Position numbers and translations under genes: made by a program
The notes under the pieces: generated by a model
Seen by the model: only the letters and a program-made list of their open reading frames with translations
What the model was told of the DNA's origin: nothing
Databases searched by the model: none
From: Corynebacterium aurimucosum
GTDB taxonomy: Bacteria; Actinomycetota; Actinomycetes; Mycobacteriales; Mycobacteriaceae
Reading direction: 5' to 3'
Assembly (NCBI RefSeq): GCF_030408555.1
Contig: NZ_CP047048.1
Location: 2,108,001 to 2,172,000 of the forward strand
Length of the DNA: 64,000 bases
In this document: one piece after another, positions 1 through 9,900 of the stretch
Layout: every line of letters begins with the position of its first letter
How positions within the stretch are numbered: the stretch's first letter is position 1

Positions 1-789
1 CGTGGCATTGCACACCGAGGTGCGGCGGGTCTTGCCGTTGACCACCATGTCGATGGCCTTGTCTAGGTCGGCGGAGGCATCGACATAGAAGTGGCAGTTG
101 CCGGTACCGGTCTCGATTGCGGGGACGGTGGCGTTTTCTACCACGGCGTTGATAAGGCGCGCGCCGCCGCGCGGGATGACCAGGTCAACGAGGCCGCGGG
201 CGGTGATAAGGTCCTGCACGGAATCGTGGGTCTCACAGGGCAAAAGCTGTACGCCCTCGCGCGGCAGATCGAACTCCACGAGGGTGTCCTGGAGGAGCTC
301 GACGAGCTTGGCGTTGGAGTTCTTCGCGGACTTGGAACCGCGCAGCAGCGGCACGTTGCCGGACTTGAGGGCCAGGCCGAAGGCGTCCACGGTGACGTTC
401 GGGCGGGCCTCGTAAACCATGCCCATCACGCCGAGCGGCACGCGGACCTGCTTCATCTGGATGCCGTTATCCATGGTGCGACCCTGCAGGATCTCCCCTA
501 CCGGGTCCTGGAGGGAGGCCACCTGGCGCAGGCCGCCGGCAATGCCCTCGATGCGGGTGGCGTCCAGCGACAGGCGGTCGATGAGTGACTCGGACATGCC
601 GTTGGCGCGGCCGGCCTCGATATCGAGCTGGTTGGCAGCGAGGATATCCTCGGTGTGCGCGATGAGGTTCTCGGCGGCGCGGTTGAGGATTTCATTCTTG
701 CGCGGGGTGGGCAGCTGCGCGAACTGTGGCGCCACCGCCTTGGCGGCGCGGGCTTTGGACAGAACTTCTTCACGTTCGGTGTTGCTCAT
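1..789 (-). CDS. proA: gamma-glutamyl phosphate reductase, C-terminus cut by window edge
   Basis: Second enzyme of proline synthesis in the cytoplasm: NADPH-dependent reduction of gamma-glutamyl phosphate to glutamate 5-semialdehyde. The 263 visible residues start MSNTEREEVL and follow the aldehyde-dehydrogenase-type ProA fold, with the nucleotide-region motif VPLGVMGMVYEARPNVT near residues 115-131. The catalytic Cys is seen at residue 260 (TSVCNAT), four residues before the edge. About 160-170 C-terminal residues lie outside the window. It is downstream of proB and two hydroxyacid dehydrogenase genes on the same strand, separated from the nearest gene by about 75 bp. Identity is secure. Confidence 0.95.
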   Translation of the reverse strand, partial: MSNTEREEVLSKARAAKAVAPQFAQLPTPRKNEILNRAAENLIAHTEDILAANQLDIEAGRANGMSESLIDRLSLDATRIEGIAGGLRQVASLQDPVGEILQGRTMDNGIQMKQVRVPLGVMGMVYEARPNVTVDAFGLALKSGNVPLLRGSKSAKNSNAKLVELLQDTLVEFDLPREGVQLLPCETHDSVQDLITARGLVDLVIPRGGARLINAVVENATVPAIETGTGNCHFYVDASADLDKAIDMVVNGKTRRTSVCNAT

Positions 790-865
790 GCCATACCAGC
801 GTACGGAAGGTCTGCCCGCTTGTCAGGGATTTTGTGCAGCTATGGGCTCTTAATGAGTGCCAGTC

Positions 866-1372
866 TTAGGCCCCAAGCTCGCGGCGGCGCTCAGCGGCGG
901 CACGCAGGCGCTCAGCGCGTTTTTTCTCTTCCCCTTCGGAAAGCTCATCGAAGAGCTCTTCATCCGATTCGCTGAACTTCAACACCCCGCGCGCAGCCCA
1001 GGAAGCGAAGAACGCGATGACGGGCGAGAGCCAGAAATAGCTCCAGTCGAAGACAAAAAGCCCAAGGAAGAGGGCGATCATCGCCACCGACCAGATAACG
1101 GAATCCACTATCTGCACCTTACGCCCGCGGGCAAGCATGTCCTCCAGCTCCGCCTCGTGGCGGCGTGCTGGTGTTGTGGCGCTTGGGGTGGACAGCTCCG
1201 GCAGGTCCGCAAAGAGCTTTTCGACGTCCCCGCGCGTGCGCGCCGCGGCGGCCTCGCCGGTGCGCTGCTCAAATTCATCAGGGGCCAACGTACCGTTGAC
1301 GAAGTGCTGGCTCAGTTGTTCCAGGGCCGCGGAACGCTCGGCATCACCGACGCGGATTTCGGGGTTCTCCAT
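866..1372 (-). CDS. DUF1707-type small membrane protein
   Basis: A 168-residue protein of unknown function. Residues 3-55 (EIRVGDAERSAALEQLSQHF...LAPDEFEQR) match the DUF1707 (SHOCT-like) N-terminal domain common in actinobacteria, where it precedes transmembrane segments. Two hydrophobic helices follow at about residues 88-125 (SVIWSVAMIALFLGLFVF and YFWLSPVIAFFASWAARGVL), then a highly charged Glu/Arg tail. The start codon overlaps the stop of the upstream dehydrogenase by one base (TAATG), so the two are probably translationally coupled. The function is not known; a membrane-bound regulatory or envelope role is only a guess. Confidence 0.8.
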   Translation of the reverse strand: MENPEIRVGDAERSAALEQLSQHFVNGTLAPDEFEQRTGEAAAARTRGDVEKLFADLPELSTPSATTPARRHEAELEDMLARGRKVQIVDSVIWSVAMIALFLGLFVFDWSYFWLSPVIAFFASWAARGVLKFSESDEELFDELSEGEEKKRAERLRAAAERRRELGA

Positions 1373-2277
1373 TAATAGCCTGCCTTCGGGTCAACCAGAG
1401 TAGGCAGCTCCTCCCCCGCCGCGAAAGCCTTGGCCACCTTGACGGTGTGCGCGCCAATCTTCTCGCGCACGGAGCGCTGCGTATTAGCAATGTGTGGGGT
1501 GATAACCACGCGCTTATCCTGCCACAGCGGGTGATCCTCTGGCAGCGGCTCTGGATCGGTGACGTCGAGTGCCGCACCCGCGATCTCCCCTGCGTCCAGG
1601 GCTGCAACGAGATCCTCGGTCTTGATGAGCGGGCCGCGGCCCACGTTGACCACCACGGCATGCTCCGGCATCTGCTTAAAAGCCTCCGCATCCACCATAT
1701 GGCGGGTCTCCGGGGTCAGAGGGGCGATAAGCACGAAGTAATCTGCCCTCAGCCAGACCTTGTCCACCTGGGAAATCGGGTAGGTCTCCTCCGCGCCCTC
1801 AACCGGGTTGCCGGAGCGGTTGACCGCGATGATGCGCGGCCCGAAACCGGACAGCATGCTGATTAGCCGCTTGCCAATGCCACCGGCACCGATAATCGCC
1901 ACCGTCTTGTCGTCGTAGAGGTAGGAGGTGTGGGCCTCCATCTCTGCATAGGAATCAAACGTGCCATTAACGCGGCGATGCGCATGCAGCTGCGCCAACA
2001 GCAGCGCGATGGTGGATTCTGCCACCGTGTTGTCATAGACGCCGGCGGCATTCGACCACGGAACCGAAGTGCCCTTCATCGCATCCAAGACGTGATCCAC
2101 GCCTGCAGAGGGAATCTGTACAAACCCAATGTTCTCCGGCAGCGGATCCGGGAAATCAGCGCCGTTGCCGGTGTAAATGAGGAAAGAGGCCTCATCAAGC
2201 GGAGCGCGCTCAAACCCTGCGGCATCGAGCACCTCGATGGTTTCCTCCCAGGGGTGAGGTTCGATGGCGTACTTCAT
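1372..2277 (-). CDS. D-isomer-specific 2-hydroxyacid dehydrogenase (copy 1, proximal to proA)
   Basis: NAD(P)H-dependent reductase of 2-keto acids, 301 residues. The Rossmann motif GAGGIG is near residue 130, and the catalytic triad of the family is visible: Arg in NVGRG, Glu in DPEPLPEDHPLW and His in TPHIAN. The ATG at 2277 is chosen because AAGGAGGACG sits directly upstream; a longer frame to 2346 begins with Arg-rich sequence that reads as the neighbour's tail. C. glutamicum has one such gene (called unkdh) between proB and proA; here there are two in tandem, both ending in DPxAGY. The substrate is unknown; glyoxylate/hydroxypyruvate reductase is a family possibility. Confidence 0.88.
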   Translation of the reverse strand: MKYAIEPHPWEETIEVLDAAGFERAPLDEASFLIYTGNGADFPDPLPENIGFVQIPSAGVDHVLDAMKGTSVPWSNAAGVYDNTVAESTIALLLAQLHAHRRVNGTFDSYAEMEAHTSYLYDDKTVAIIGAGGIGKRLISMLSGFGPRIIAVNRSGNPVEGAEETYPISQVDKVWLRADYFVLIAPLTPETRHMVDAEAFKQMPEHAVVVNVGRGPLIKTEDLVAALDAGEIAGAALDVTDPEPLPEDHPLWQDKRVVITPHIANTQRSVREKIGAHTVKVAKAFAAGEELPTLVDPKAGY

Positions 2278-2291
2278 GAACGTCCTCCTTG

Positions 2292-3221
2292 TTAGTATCC
2301 GGCGTCCGGGTCGACGCGCGTGGGCATGTCCTCGCCGCGCTCCCACGCGGCAGCGTTGGCATTGAAGATAGCACCCAAGTGGTACTGGGCCACGTGATCC
2401 GAGGCCGCCATGTGCGGCGTCAGCGTGGCATTGGGCAAATCATAAAGCGGGTGGCCATCCGGAAGCGGCTCCGGGTCCATGACCTCGAGGCCCGCGCCGG
2501 CAATTTCGCCCATGCGCAGTGCGTCCACGAGATCATCAGTGACTACGGTGCTGCCGCGGCCGACGTTGATAAACACCGCCGAGGGCTTCATGGCGCGGAA
2601 CACAGCGGCATCAAAGAGAGCCTCCGTAGCGGCCGTCGCCGGCAGGATACTCACCACGAAATCCGCCTCGCCCCATGCTTCGTCGACGCGCTCGATAGGC
2701 AGTGTTACGTCAGCGCCCTCCACCGGGCGACCCGAGCGATTCACCGCAGTGATATGCGCGCCAAAGGGCGCGAGATAGGCCATGAGCTGCGTGCCGATGC
2801 CTCCCGCACCCACGATGAGCACGCGCGTTGGCCCCTGTTGGTCATAGAGCCAGGCTTGGGATTCATCGAGCTCGCGCGCCACCGACCACGACTTTGCCAG
2901 GGCGAAAGCCTTGTGGTGGTGCGCTTGGGAGAGCATCAGCCCCAGCGCGGATTCCGCCACGGGCTTGGCAAAAGCGCCGGCAGAATTGCACCACGGCAGG
3001 CCATCGCGCCGGATGAGCCCGGCATCGATATGGCGGTTGACCCCAGTGAAGCAGTATTGCACCCACTGGATATTCTCCGGAATCTCCGGGGTCTGCGCTG
3101 GATCCGAGGCGGTGTTCACAAAGACCTCCGCCTGCTCCAAACTCTCAACGCGCTCGTGCCCGGCAGCATCGATATCTGCCACGGTTGCTGCCCACACATC
3201 GGGGCCCATGAAATAACGCAT
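2292..3221 (-). CDS. D-isomer-specific 2-hydroxyacid dehydrogenase (copy 2, proximal to proB)
   Basis: Paralogue of the next gene downstream, 309 residues. It has the NAD-binding GAGGIG motif (about residue 137), NVGRG (catalytic Arg), DPEPLPDGHPLY (Glu) and TPHMAAS (His). Its start overlaps the proB stop by one base (TAATG), so it is translationally coupled to glutamate 5-kinase, and only 14 bp separate it from copy 1. The position in the proline operon suggests a metabolic link, but the sequence does not name the substrate. Divergence from copy 1 is substantial in the substrate domain, so the two may differ in specificity. Confidence 0.88.
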   Translation of the reverse strand: MRYFMGPDVWAATVADIDAAGHERVESLEQAEVFVNTASDPAQTPEIPENIQWVQYCFTGVNRHIDAGLIRRDGLPWCNSAGAFAKPVAESALGLMLSQAHHHKAFALAKSWSVARELDESQAWLYDQQGPTRVLIVGAGGIGTQLMAYLAPFGAHITAVNRSGRPVEGADVTLPIERVDEAWGEADFVVSILPATAATEALFDAAVFRAMKPSAVFINVGRGSTVVTDDLVDALRMGEIAGAGLEVMDPEPLPDGHPLYDLPNATLTPHMAASDHVAQYHLGAIFNANAAAWERGEDMPTRVDPDAGY

Positions 3222-4453
3222 TAAATTCGGGACGCGAAGTTGGACAGGTAATCGGCGTGGACAACGGGGCGGCGCATATCCTCCGGCAGCTCCTCGGTGT
3301 GCTTGCCCAGCAGGTTGCGCAGCGTGACGGAGTCATAGCCCACCTCACCGCGGCCAATAATCTGGCCCTTGGGGCCCATAATGTCCACGATCTCGCCGGC
3401 ACTGAACTCACCCTTGATATCCGTGATGCCCACGGCCAACAGGGAGTTTCCGCCGCGAACCACGGCCTCCATGGCGCCCTCGTCGAGGCGCAGGGAGCCG
3501 CCGGTATCCGCGCAGTAGAGTGCCCAGAACTTCCACGCGGACAGGCGGCGCTCCTCGCGGGTGTGGAAGACGGTGCCTACGGAGGCGTCGTCAAGCGCCT
3601 GCCCAATATTGTCCGCCGAGGTCAACAGCACCGGGATGCCGCCGCGCGTGGCCAGGCGAGCAGCAGAGACCTTCGTGGCCATGCCGCCGGTGCCCACCTT
3701 GCCGCCGTCGCCAGCAACGACCGCCTTGAGGTCCTTACCGGTGCGCACCTCCTCCACGAACTTGGCATCGGGCTCCGCGGGGTTCTTGTCGTAGAGACCG
3801 TCCACGTCGGAGAAGAGGAAGAGGGCATCCGCGCCAACCAAGTTGGCCACAAGCGCGGAAAGGCGGTCGTTATCGCCGAAATGCATCTCGGATGTCGCGA
3901 CGGTGTCATTCTCGTTGACGATGGGCACCGTGCGCATCTGACGCAGGCGATCAATGGTGCGCTGGGCGTTGCGGGCGCGATCGCGCTTGCCGACGTCCGA
4001 CGCGGTCAACAGCACCTGCCCAATGGTGCGGTTATAGCGGGCAAAGGACACACCCCACTCGTAGGCGAGGTGGACCTGGCCCACCGCGGCAGCAGCCTGC
4101 TTGGTGGCGAGATCGGTGGGGCGCGTGGTCAGTCCCAGCGGGCCCATGCCCGCGGCTACCGCACCGGAGGAGACGATGATGATGTCCGAGACATTCATGC
4201 GGGCGCAGACGGCATCGACGATCTTGTCGATCTTCTCGGTGGAGGTCACAAAGTCATCGCGGGTGAGCGACGAGGAGCCAATCTTGATGACGATGCGCTT
4301 AGCTTTGGAGATCTCCTCACGCAGGGGTGAGGAGAAACCGCTGGATTTTTCCGACAGCGTGGTCGTCTCCGGATAGTCCATATCCGGGGTTGGTCCCTCG
4401 AAGGGTTCGAGGGGAAGCGGATAGTCGAGCTGGTTGTCGTTTTCGGATGACAT
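3221..4453 (-). CDS. proB: glutamate 5-kinase
   Basis: Phosphorylates glutamate to gamma-glutamyl phosphate, the first and feedback-regulated step of proline synthesis. The amino-acid-kinase domain begins at about residue 52 ([11 protein letters not shown]), with SSGAVAAGM and the substrate-loop NENDTVAT; a C-terminal PUA domain spans about residues 305-400. At 410 residues it is about 40 longer than usual because of an acidic, Pro-rich N-terminal extension (residues 1-45) with no family counterpart. The ATG at 4453 has a TATACT -10 element only 8 nt upstream, consistent with a near-leaderless transcript inside the 19-bp gap to obg. The first domain residues would still be intact if a later start were used. 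Confidence 0.95.
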   Translation of the reverse strand: MSSENDNQLDYPLPLEPFEGPTPDMDYPETTTLSEKSSGFSSPLREEISKAKRIVIKIGSSSLTRDDFVTSTEKIDKIVDAVCARMNVSDIIIVSSGAVAAGMGPLGLTTRPTDLATKQAAAAVGQVHLAYEWGVSFARYNRTIGQVLLTASDVGKRDRARNAQRTIDRLRQMRTVPIVNENDTVATSEMHFGDNDRLSALVANLVGADALFLFSDVDGLYDKNPAEPDAKFVEEVRTGKDLKAVVAGDGGKVGTGGMATKVSAARLATRGGIPVLLTSADNIGQALDDASVGTVFHTREERRLSAWKFWALYCADTGGSLRLDEGAMEAVVRGGNSLLAVGITDIKGEFSAGEIVDIMGPKGQIIGRGEVGYDSVTLRNLLGKHTEELPEDMRRPVVHADYLSNFASRI

Positions 4454-4461
4454 ACCGGCTC

Positions 4462-4467
4462 AGTATA
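4462..4467 (-). promoter_or_regulatory. -10 element (TATACT) for proB
   Basis: On the minus strand TATACT ends 8 nt before the proB ATG at 4453, in the 19-bp gap behind obg. The expected transcription start would fall at or within two bases of the ATG. No purine-rich ribosome binding site is visible, which fits a leaderless mRNA. No good -35 is seen, as is usual in corynebacteria. Confidence 0.45.
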
Positions 4468-4472
4468 CCGGG

Positions 4473-6002
4473 CTAGCCCTGCCAGCGATCGCGGTTTGCG
4501 GACTCGCGCGTGACCTCACCATCGGTGCCATAGTCAAACTCGTCGACGAGACCACGGCGCGCCTGGGAGGCGCGCTTGCGCTCGGCAGCGGAGACACGCT
4601 CGGTGCTCATGAGGCGGCCATCCTGTCCGCGGCCAGCATCGGTCGCGCGGCCACCGGCCATGGGCTCGTACTCAAAGGTGATATCCCCGATGGTCACCGG
4701 GCAGCCTTCCTGCGCGCCTTGGCGGTGCAGCTCGTCTTCAACACCAGCCTTGGCCAGGCGGTCCGCGAGGTAGCCCACGGCCTCGTCGTTTTCGAAGTCG
4801 GTCTGGCGAATCCAGCGGTCGATCTTCTCGCCCTCAACGATGAAGCCGCCCTCCACCTCGGGGTCCGGGGTGACGGTGAAGTCGGCGAACCGGCCCTTCT
4901 TTTTCTTGCCTACGGACTTGGGCTGAATGATGGTGTGGTTCTTGTCCGCAGCGACCTTGGGCTGGGCCTTGCGGTGCTCGTTGACCATCTCCATGAGCTT
5001 GTACTTGAGTGGGTCAAGCCCCTTCCGGGCGACTGCGGAAATGATGAAGACCGGCCAGCCGTACTTTTCCTCGAGGTCACCCTTGACAAATTCAGCTAGC
5101 TCTTCGGCCTCAGGAACGTCAGCCTTGTTGAGGATGATGACGCGCGGGCGCTCGCGCAGATCACCCAGGCCAGTGTCCTGCTCCAGCAGTTCTTGGTACT
5201 TGGCCAGCTCGGTTTCGAGGGCCTCGATATCCGAGAGCGGATCGCGGCCCGGCTCAATGGAGGCGGTGTCCACGACGTGTGCGAGCACCGCGGTGCGCTC
5301 GATATGACGCAAGAAGTCGAGGCCCAAACCTTTGCCCTCGGCGGCCCCGGGGATTAGGCCCGGAACATCCGCCATGGTGAAGGACTCATGGCCCATATCC
5401 ACCACGCCGAGGTTGGGCTGGAGGGTGGTGAAAGGATAATCACCGATCTTCGGCTTGGCGGCCGAAAGGACCGAAATGAGCGAGGACTTGCCTGCGGAAG
5501 GGAATCCGACGAGGCCGACGTCTGCCATGGACTTCAGCTCCAGAATGAGATCGCGCGCCTCGCCCGGTTCTCCCTGCAGCGCAAAGCCCGGAGCCTTGCG
5601 GGCTGCGGAGGCCAGTGCGGCGTTGCCGAGTCCGCCGAATCCCCCCTCCGCGGCCACGAAGCGGGTTCCCGGGACCGTGAGGTCCGCGAGCATCTCCCCG
5701 TCCTCGGCGTAAACTACGGTGCCCGCCGGTACCTCGAGAATGAGATCCTTGCCGCGCGCACCGTTGCGCATATCGCCAGCACCATTGCCGCCGCGCTCGG
5801 ACTTGATGTGCGGGCGGTAGTGGAAGTCCATCAGTGTGTGGATTTGGGTTGAGACCTCCAGCAGGATGTCTCCGCCGTGGCCGCCGTTGCCGCCATCGGG
5901 CCCGCCGAGCGGCTTGAACTTTTCGCGGTGGACGGAGGCGCAGCCGTGTCCGCCGTCGCCTGCCTGTAGGTGCAAGACCACTCGGTCAATGAATCGTGCC
6001 AT
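4473..6002 (-). CDS. obg: Obg family GTPase
   Basis: Essential ribosome-associated GTPase that acts in 50S assembly and stress response. The glycine-rich Obg fold occupies residues 1-160 ([20 protein letters not shown]), the G domain follows with G1 [10 protein letters not shown]3 DVPGL and G4 NKAD, and an OCT domain lies near residues 345-430, followed by a charged tail ending in NRDRWQG. The ATG at 6002 (MARFIDRVV) is used, nine codons inside the longest frame, because Obg proteins start at this motif. It lies downstream of rpmA and rplU, the usual bacterial order rplU-rpmA-obg. Confidence 0.95.
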   Translation of the reverse strand: MARFIDRVVLHLQAGDGGHGCASVHREKFKPLGGPDGGNGGHGGDILLEVSTQIHTLMDFHYRPHIKSERGGNGAGDMRNGARGKDLILEVPAGTVVYAEDGEMLADLTVPGTRFVAAEGGFGGLGNAALASAARKAPGFALQGEPGEARDLILELKSMADVGLVGFPSAGKSSLISVLSAAKPKIGDYPFTTLQPNLGVVDMGHESFTMADVPGLIPGAAEGKGLGLDFLRHIERTAVLAHVVDTASIEPGRDPLSDIEALETELAKYQELLEQDTGLGDLRERPRVIILNKADVPEAEELAEFVKGDLEEKYGWPVFIISAVARKGLDPLKYKLMEMVNEHRKAQPKVAADKNHTIIQPKSVGKKKKGRFADFTVTPDPEVEGGFIVEGEKIDRWIRQTDFENDEAVGYLADRLAKAGVEDELHRQGAQEGCPVTIGDITFEYEPMAGGRATDAGRGQDGRLMSTERVSAAERKRASQARRGLVDEFDYGTDGEVTRESANRDRWQG

Positions 6003-6124
6003 GCCCGCTAGTCTAACGGTTCCTTGCATGCCGTCCTAGTTGGCCACCGGCGTGAACCCGACGCTAGTGTCCTCTCAGTTTCCTCCGCGCAGCTAGGCCG
6101 CACCAGCTGGCGTGAAAACGACAA

Positions 6125-6148
6125 AATCCCGAGCGGATGCTCGGGATT
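6125..6148 (-). terminator. rho-independent terminator behind rpmA
   Basis: A perfect 10-bp stem (AATCCCGAGC / GCTCGGGATT) with a 4-nt loop follows the rpmA stop. On the minus strand it runs into TTTTGTCGTTTT. It separates rplU-rpmA from obg, so obg is probably expressed from read-through or its own promoter. Confidence 0.8.
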
Positions 6149-6162
6149 AAGCCATTAAGCTC

Positions 6163-6441
6163 TTAGGCAGTTGCTTCTGCAGCAGCCTCTTCAGCCGGAA
6201 CAATGTTGACCAGACGACGGCCACGCTTGACACCGAACTCAACAGAGCCTGCAGCGAGAGCGAACAGGGTATCGTCGCCGCCGCGACCAACGTTCTCACC
6301 CGGGTGGAACTTGGTGCCGCGCTGACGCACGATGATCTCGCCGGCCTTAACCTGCTGACCACCGAAGCGCTTGACACCGAGACGCTTGGACTCGGAATCG
6401 CGACCGTTGCTGGAGCTGGAAGCACCCTTCTTAGTTGCCAT
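6163..6441 (-). CDS. rpmA: 50S ribosomal protein L27
   Basis: 92-residue L27, which reaches the peptidyl transferase centre with its N-terminal tail. The start [20 protein letters not shown] is the canonical, uncleaved actinobacterial form, followed by [21 protein letters not shown] strong ribosome site (GAAGGAGGG) precedes the ATG. The C-terminus is Ala/Glu-rich. It is 42 bp downstream of rplU and probably co-transcribed with it; a terminator follows at 6125-6148. Confidence 0.97.
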   Translation of the reverse strand: MATKKGASSSSNGRDSESKRLGVKRFGGQQVKAGEIIVRQRGTKFHPGENVGRGGDDTLFALAAGSVEFGVKRGRRLVNIVPAEEAAAEATA

Positions 6442-6483
6442 GTGGTTTCCCTCCTTCAGGGATGAATTACAGCCGGTTAAGGC

Positions 6484-6789
6484 TTACTTGATACCGGTAA
6501 TCTTCAGCGTGGTCACCGGCTGACGGTGACCAATGCGACGCTTGTAACCAGTCTTGTTCTTGTACTTGAGGATGTCGATCTTCGGGCCCTTGCCCTGCTC
6601 GACAATTTCAGCGGAGACGGAGACCTTCTCCAGGTCTGCAGCCTTCGACTTGACGGTTGCGCCATCGACGAGCAGAACCGGGGTGAGAGCAACGGAGGAA
6701 CCCGGCTCACCCTCGATCTTCTCGACCTTGACGAGGTCACCTTCAGCAACCTTGTACTGCTTTCCGCCGGTCTTGACGATCGCGTACAT
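6484..6789 (-). CDS. rplU: 50S ribosomal protein L21
   Basis: 101-residue L21, a 23S rRNA-binding protein of the large subunit. [18 protein letters not shown] and the C-terminal [15 protein letters not shown] stretch are diagnostic. It is first in the rplU-rpmA unit. A possible -10 (TAGATA on the minus strand near 6804) and a 7-bp inverted repeat lie just upstream. Confidence 0.97.
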   Translation of the reverse strand: MYAIVKTGGKQYKVAEGDLVKVEKIEGEPGSSVALTPVLLVDGATVKSKAADLEKVSVSAEIVEQGKGPKIDILKYKNKTGYKRRIGHRQPVTTLKITGIK

Positions 6790-6818
6790 AGAGGGCTACC
6801 CCTTATCTAAACTCGGCT

Positions 6819-6846
6819 CGCTAGCAGCTGGGTGGCGCCGCTAGCG
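6819..6846. repeat. 7-bp inverted repeat upstream of rplU
   Basis: CGCTAGC (6819-6825) and GCTAGCG (6840-6846) flank a 14-nt loop just upstream of the rplU promoter area. It could be an operator or an mRNA leader hairpin; nothing identifies a binding protein. The rest of 6790-6989 shows no gene. Confidence 0.4.
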
Positions 6847-6969
6847 AATGGACATTGGACAATTGCGTTCAGATCATAAGCCGCGAGAGACACGCGAAAA
6901 CCGCGTTCGTCCCATCCAGCGCATTCATGGTCTAAACAGCGACTGTCAAAGACTACCCCGTGAGGGGGC

Positions 6970-6990
6970 GAAAAGGCAAAACGCCTTTTC
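6970..6990 (-). terminator. terminator directly behind rne
   Basis: The hairpin GAAAAGGC / GCCTTTTC (8-bp stem, 5-nt loop) overlaps the first base of the rne stop codon. Its A/T-rich stem base provides the U-run on the minus strand. Confidence 0.65.
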
Positions 6991-9900
6991 TAGCGCGACC
7001 TGCGCCGTGTTACACGACGCCTCCCGCGCCCGCCCCTGCTTCTTGTCGACGCCGTAGTCCGTACGGAGGCCTCGCGCTCCTTAGCGTCGCTTCCCTGTCC
7101 GCGTTCATTCGATGCCGGGGTGGGCTGACGCTGCGACATCTTGCGCACCACCCGACGACGACCGCGACCACGGGTGGAGCGCACGCCCGTTGTCTCGCCC
7201 GACTCCGCGTTCTTTCGCTCAGCCTTATCCTGCTTCTTGGGGGTAGCCAGCTGGGCTTCCTTGGCCGGCGTCTCCTCCTGCACGAAGTCTTCGCGCTTCG
7301 GGCGAATATCCGAGCGGGAATTTCCGCGCGTGCGGCGCTTGCGGCGCGGCGAGTTCTCGAAGGCGGCGACGGCCTCCTCGTAGGTCTGCTCCGAGCGCTG
7401 GGCGGAAGATTCTTCCGCTTCGGCCTGCTTGTTCTGCGCTTCCTGCTTAGAAGCCGAGTCTTCGCTCGTATCCGCACGCTGCGGCTCCCGGAAAGTACGC
7501 GTTGCCCGGCGCGACTTGCGCGAGCGCTTCTGCTTTGACTTCGGCTTCGAACGCTTCGCTTCCAGGTTTTCCGCTACGGCATAGCCAATGGAGGCACTAT
7601 CTGGCGTATCCGTGTCATCCTCATCGACAACGACCACGCTAGCCACGAGCTCTTCGAGTGAGGATTCCTCGTCGCGCGCCGCTTCTTCGCTATCAGTTTG
7701 GGAAACCTCGTGCTCAGATGGTGCGTCTTCGTCATGGCGGTGCATGCGGACGGCTGCCGGGTGCTTCTTCGGATCGCGCTGCGGTGCGCGACGCTCCTTA
7801 CGAGTCCGGCGCTGCGGCTTCGAGTTTTCTTCCTCAGTGTCCTCATCAACCGGGTAGTCGTGGATGATAATTCCGCGGCCATGGCAGGCCTCGCACTCGG
7901 TGGAGAAGGTCTCGATGAGGCCGGTTCCCACGCGCTTGCGCGTCATCTGTACTAGGCCCAGTGAGGTGACCTCGGAAACCTGGTGGCGGGTGCGGTCGCG
8001 GCCCAATGCTTCCTTGAGTCGGCGCAGCACGAGGTCTTGGTTTTCCGGCAGGACCATATCGATGAAGTCCACGACGATCATTCCGCCGATATCGCGCAGG
8101 CGCATCTGGCGCACGATCTCCTCGGCTGCTTCAAGGTTATTGCGCGTCACCGTCTCCTCGAGGTTGCCGCCGGAGCCGGTGAACTTGCCCGTGTTGACGT
8201 CAATGACCGTCATGGCCTCCGTGCGATCGATGACGAGCGTGCCGCCCGAGGGCAGCCACACCTTGCGGCCCAGAGCCTTCTGCAGCTGCTCATCGATGCG
8301 GTAGGCGTTAAAAGCATCCTCGCCATCGTGCTCGCGCGCGTCATAGCGCACGACGCGATCGGCCAGGTCGTGTGCCATCGAGTCCACGTAGGCGCTGACC
8401 GTGTTGTAGGAACGCTTACCGTCCACCACCAAGGTACTGAAGTCTTCATTGAAGAGGTCACGCACCACCTTGATGAGCAGATCTGGCTCTTCATACAGGG
8501 TGACGGGCTTGGCGCCCTTCGTTGCCTTTTCGTGTGCGGCGCGGGCGCTGATGTCCTCCCACAGCGAGTGCAGGCGGTTGACGTCGGAAGCGATGTCCTC
8601 CTCCGACACGTTTTCCGCGGCCGTGCGGATGATGGCACCGCCATCTCCCGGGATGACGCGCTCCAGGATTCCCTTGAGGCGCTTGCGCTCCGGTGCCGGC
8701 AGCTTGCGGGAGATTCCCGCGCTGCGCCCGCCCGGAACGTACACCAGGAAGCGACCGGCCAGGGAAATCTGGGTGGTCAAACGTGCGCCCTTATGACCGA
8801 TGGGGTCCTTGGCCACCTGGACCAGCACCTGATCACCGGACTTCAACGCGTTTTCTACCTTGCGGCTGCGCCCACCAATCCCCAAGGCACGCCAGTCGAT
8901 GTCGCCCGCATACAGCACGCCGTTTCGGCCTTGTCCGATATCCACGAAGGCCGCCTCCATCGAAGGCAAGACATTCTGCACACGGCCCAAGTAGATATTG
9001 CCTATCTGGGATGGGTGCGTTTCGGTCGTGACGAAGTGCTCTACCAAAAGGTCGTCTTCGAGCACGCCCACCTGCGTGATGACGCCCGCGCCGTCGGTGC
9101 GCTGCTTATCGCGCACCACCATAGTGCGCTCGACCGATTCGCGGCGCGCCAGGAACTCCGCTTGGGAGACAATGTGCTGGCGCTCCCGACCTTTCTCCCG
9201 CAGCTCCGCGCGGCGACGGCGCTGTGCCTCGATGCGGGTTGAGCCTTTAATCGCCTTCGGTTCTTCGATGTGCTCGACTTCCTCACGGGCGGACCCACGG
9301 CCTTCTGCCCCGCGGCCACGGGAGGTGCCGCGGCTGCCGCGCCGACGACCCCGCGGCTGGCTTACCGGCGCTGCATCCTCCTCGGATTCCTCCTCGTGCT
9401 CTTCTGGCTTCTGACGCTTGGACAGCGGCGTGATCTTCGGCGCCATGAAGACTGGCGCAAAGTCGTACACGTCCGGGTCTTCTTCAGCCATCGGGGTAAT
9501 CAGTGGGGTGAGGTCGTCCCCCTCGTCGCTTTCACCGGCCTCGGCGAGCGCCTCGTGCAGCATTTCAGCATCGACCTTGTCGACGATCTGCGAAATCTCG
9601 TTATCAACGTTCTTACGCACGCGCTCGCGCAGCTTCTCCTCTTCCTCGCTCAGCTGCTCCGGTTGCGCGGCCTGCTCAGCATCCTGCGCCAGCGCGGCTT
9701 CCTGGGACTCCCCCGCGCTGTCCGGTTGCGCAGCAGACTCTTCCGGTGTGGGTTCCTTTGTCTGTGTCTGCTCCTTCGACTCAGCCTTCTTGCCTGCCTT
9801 GCTCACGCGTTTGACCGCGCGCTTGGCGCGCTTCTTCTTGACGGTCTTCGTGGGCTTATCCTCTGCCGAAACCTCCGGCTGGTCGGCGTCCTCGGCCGCG

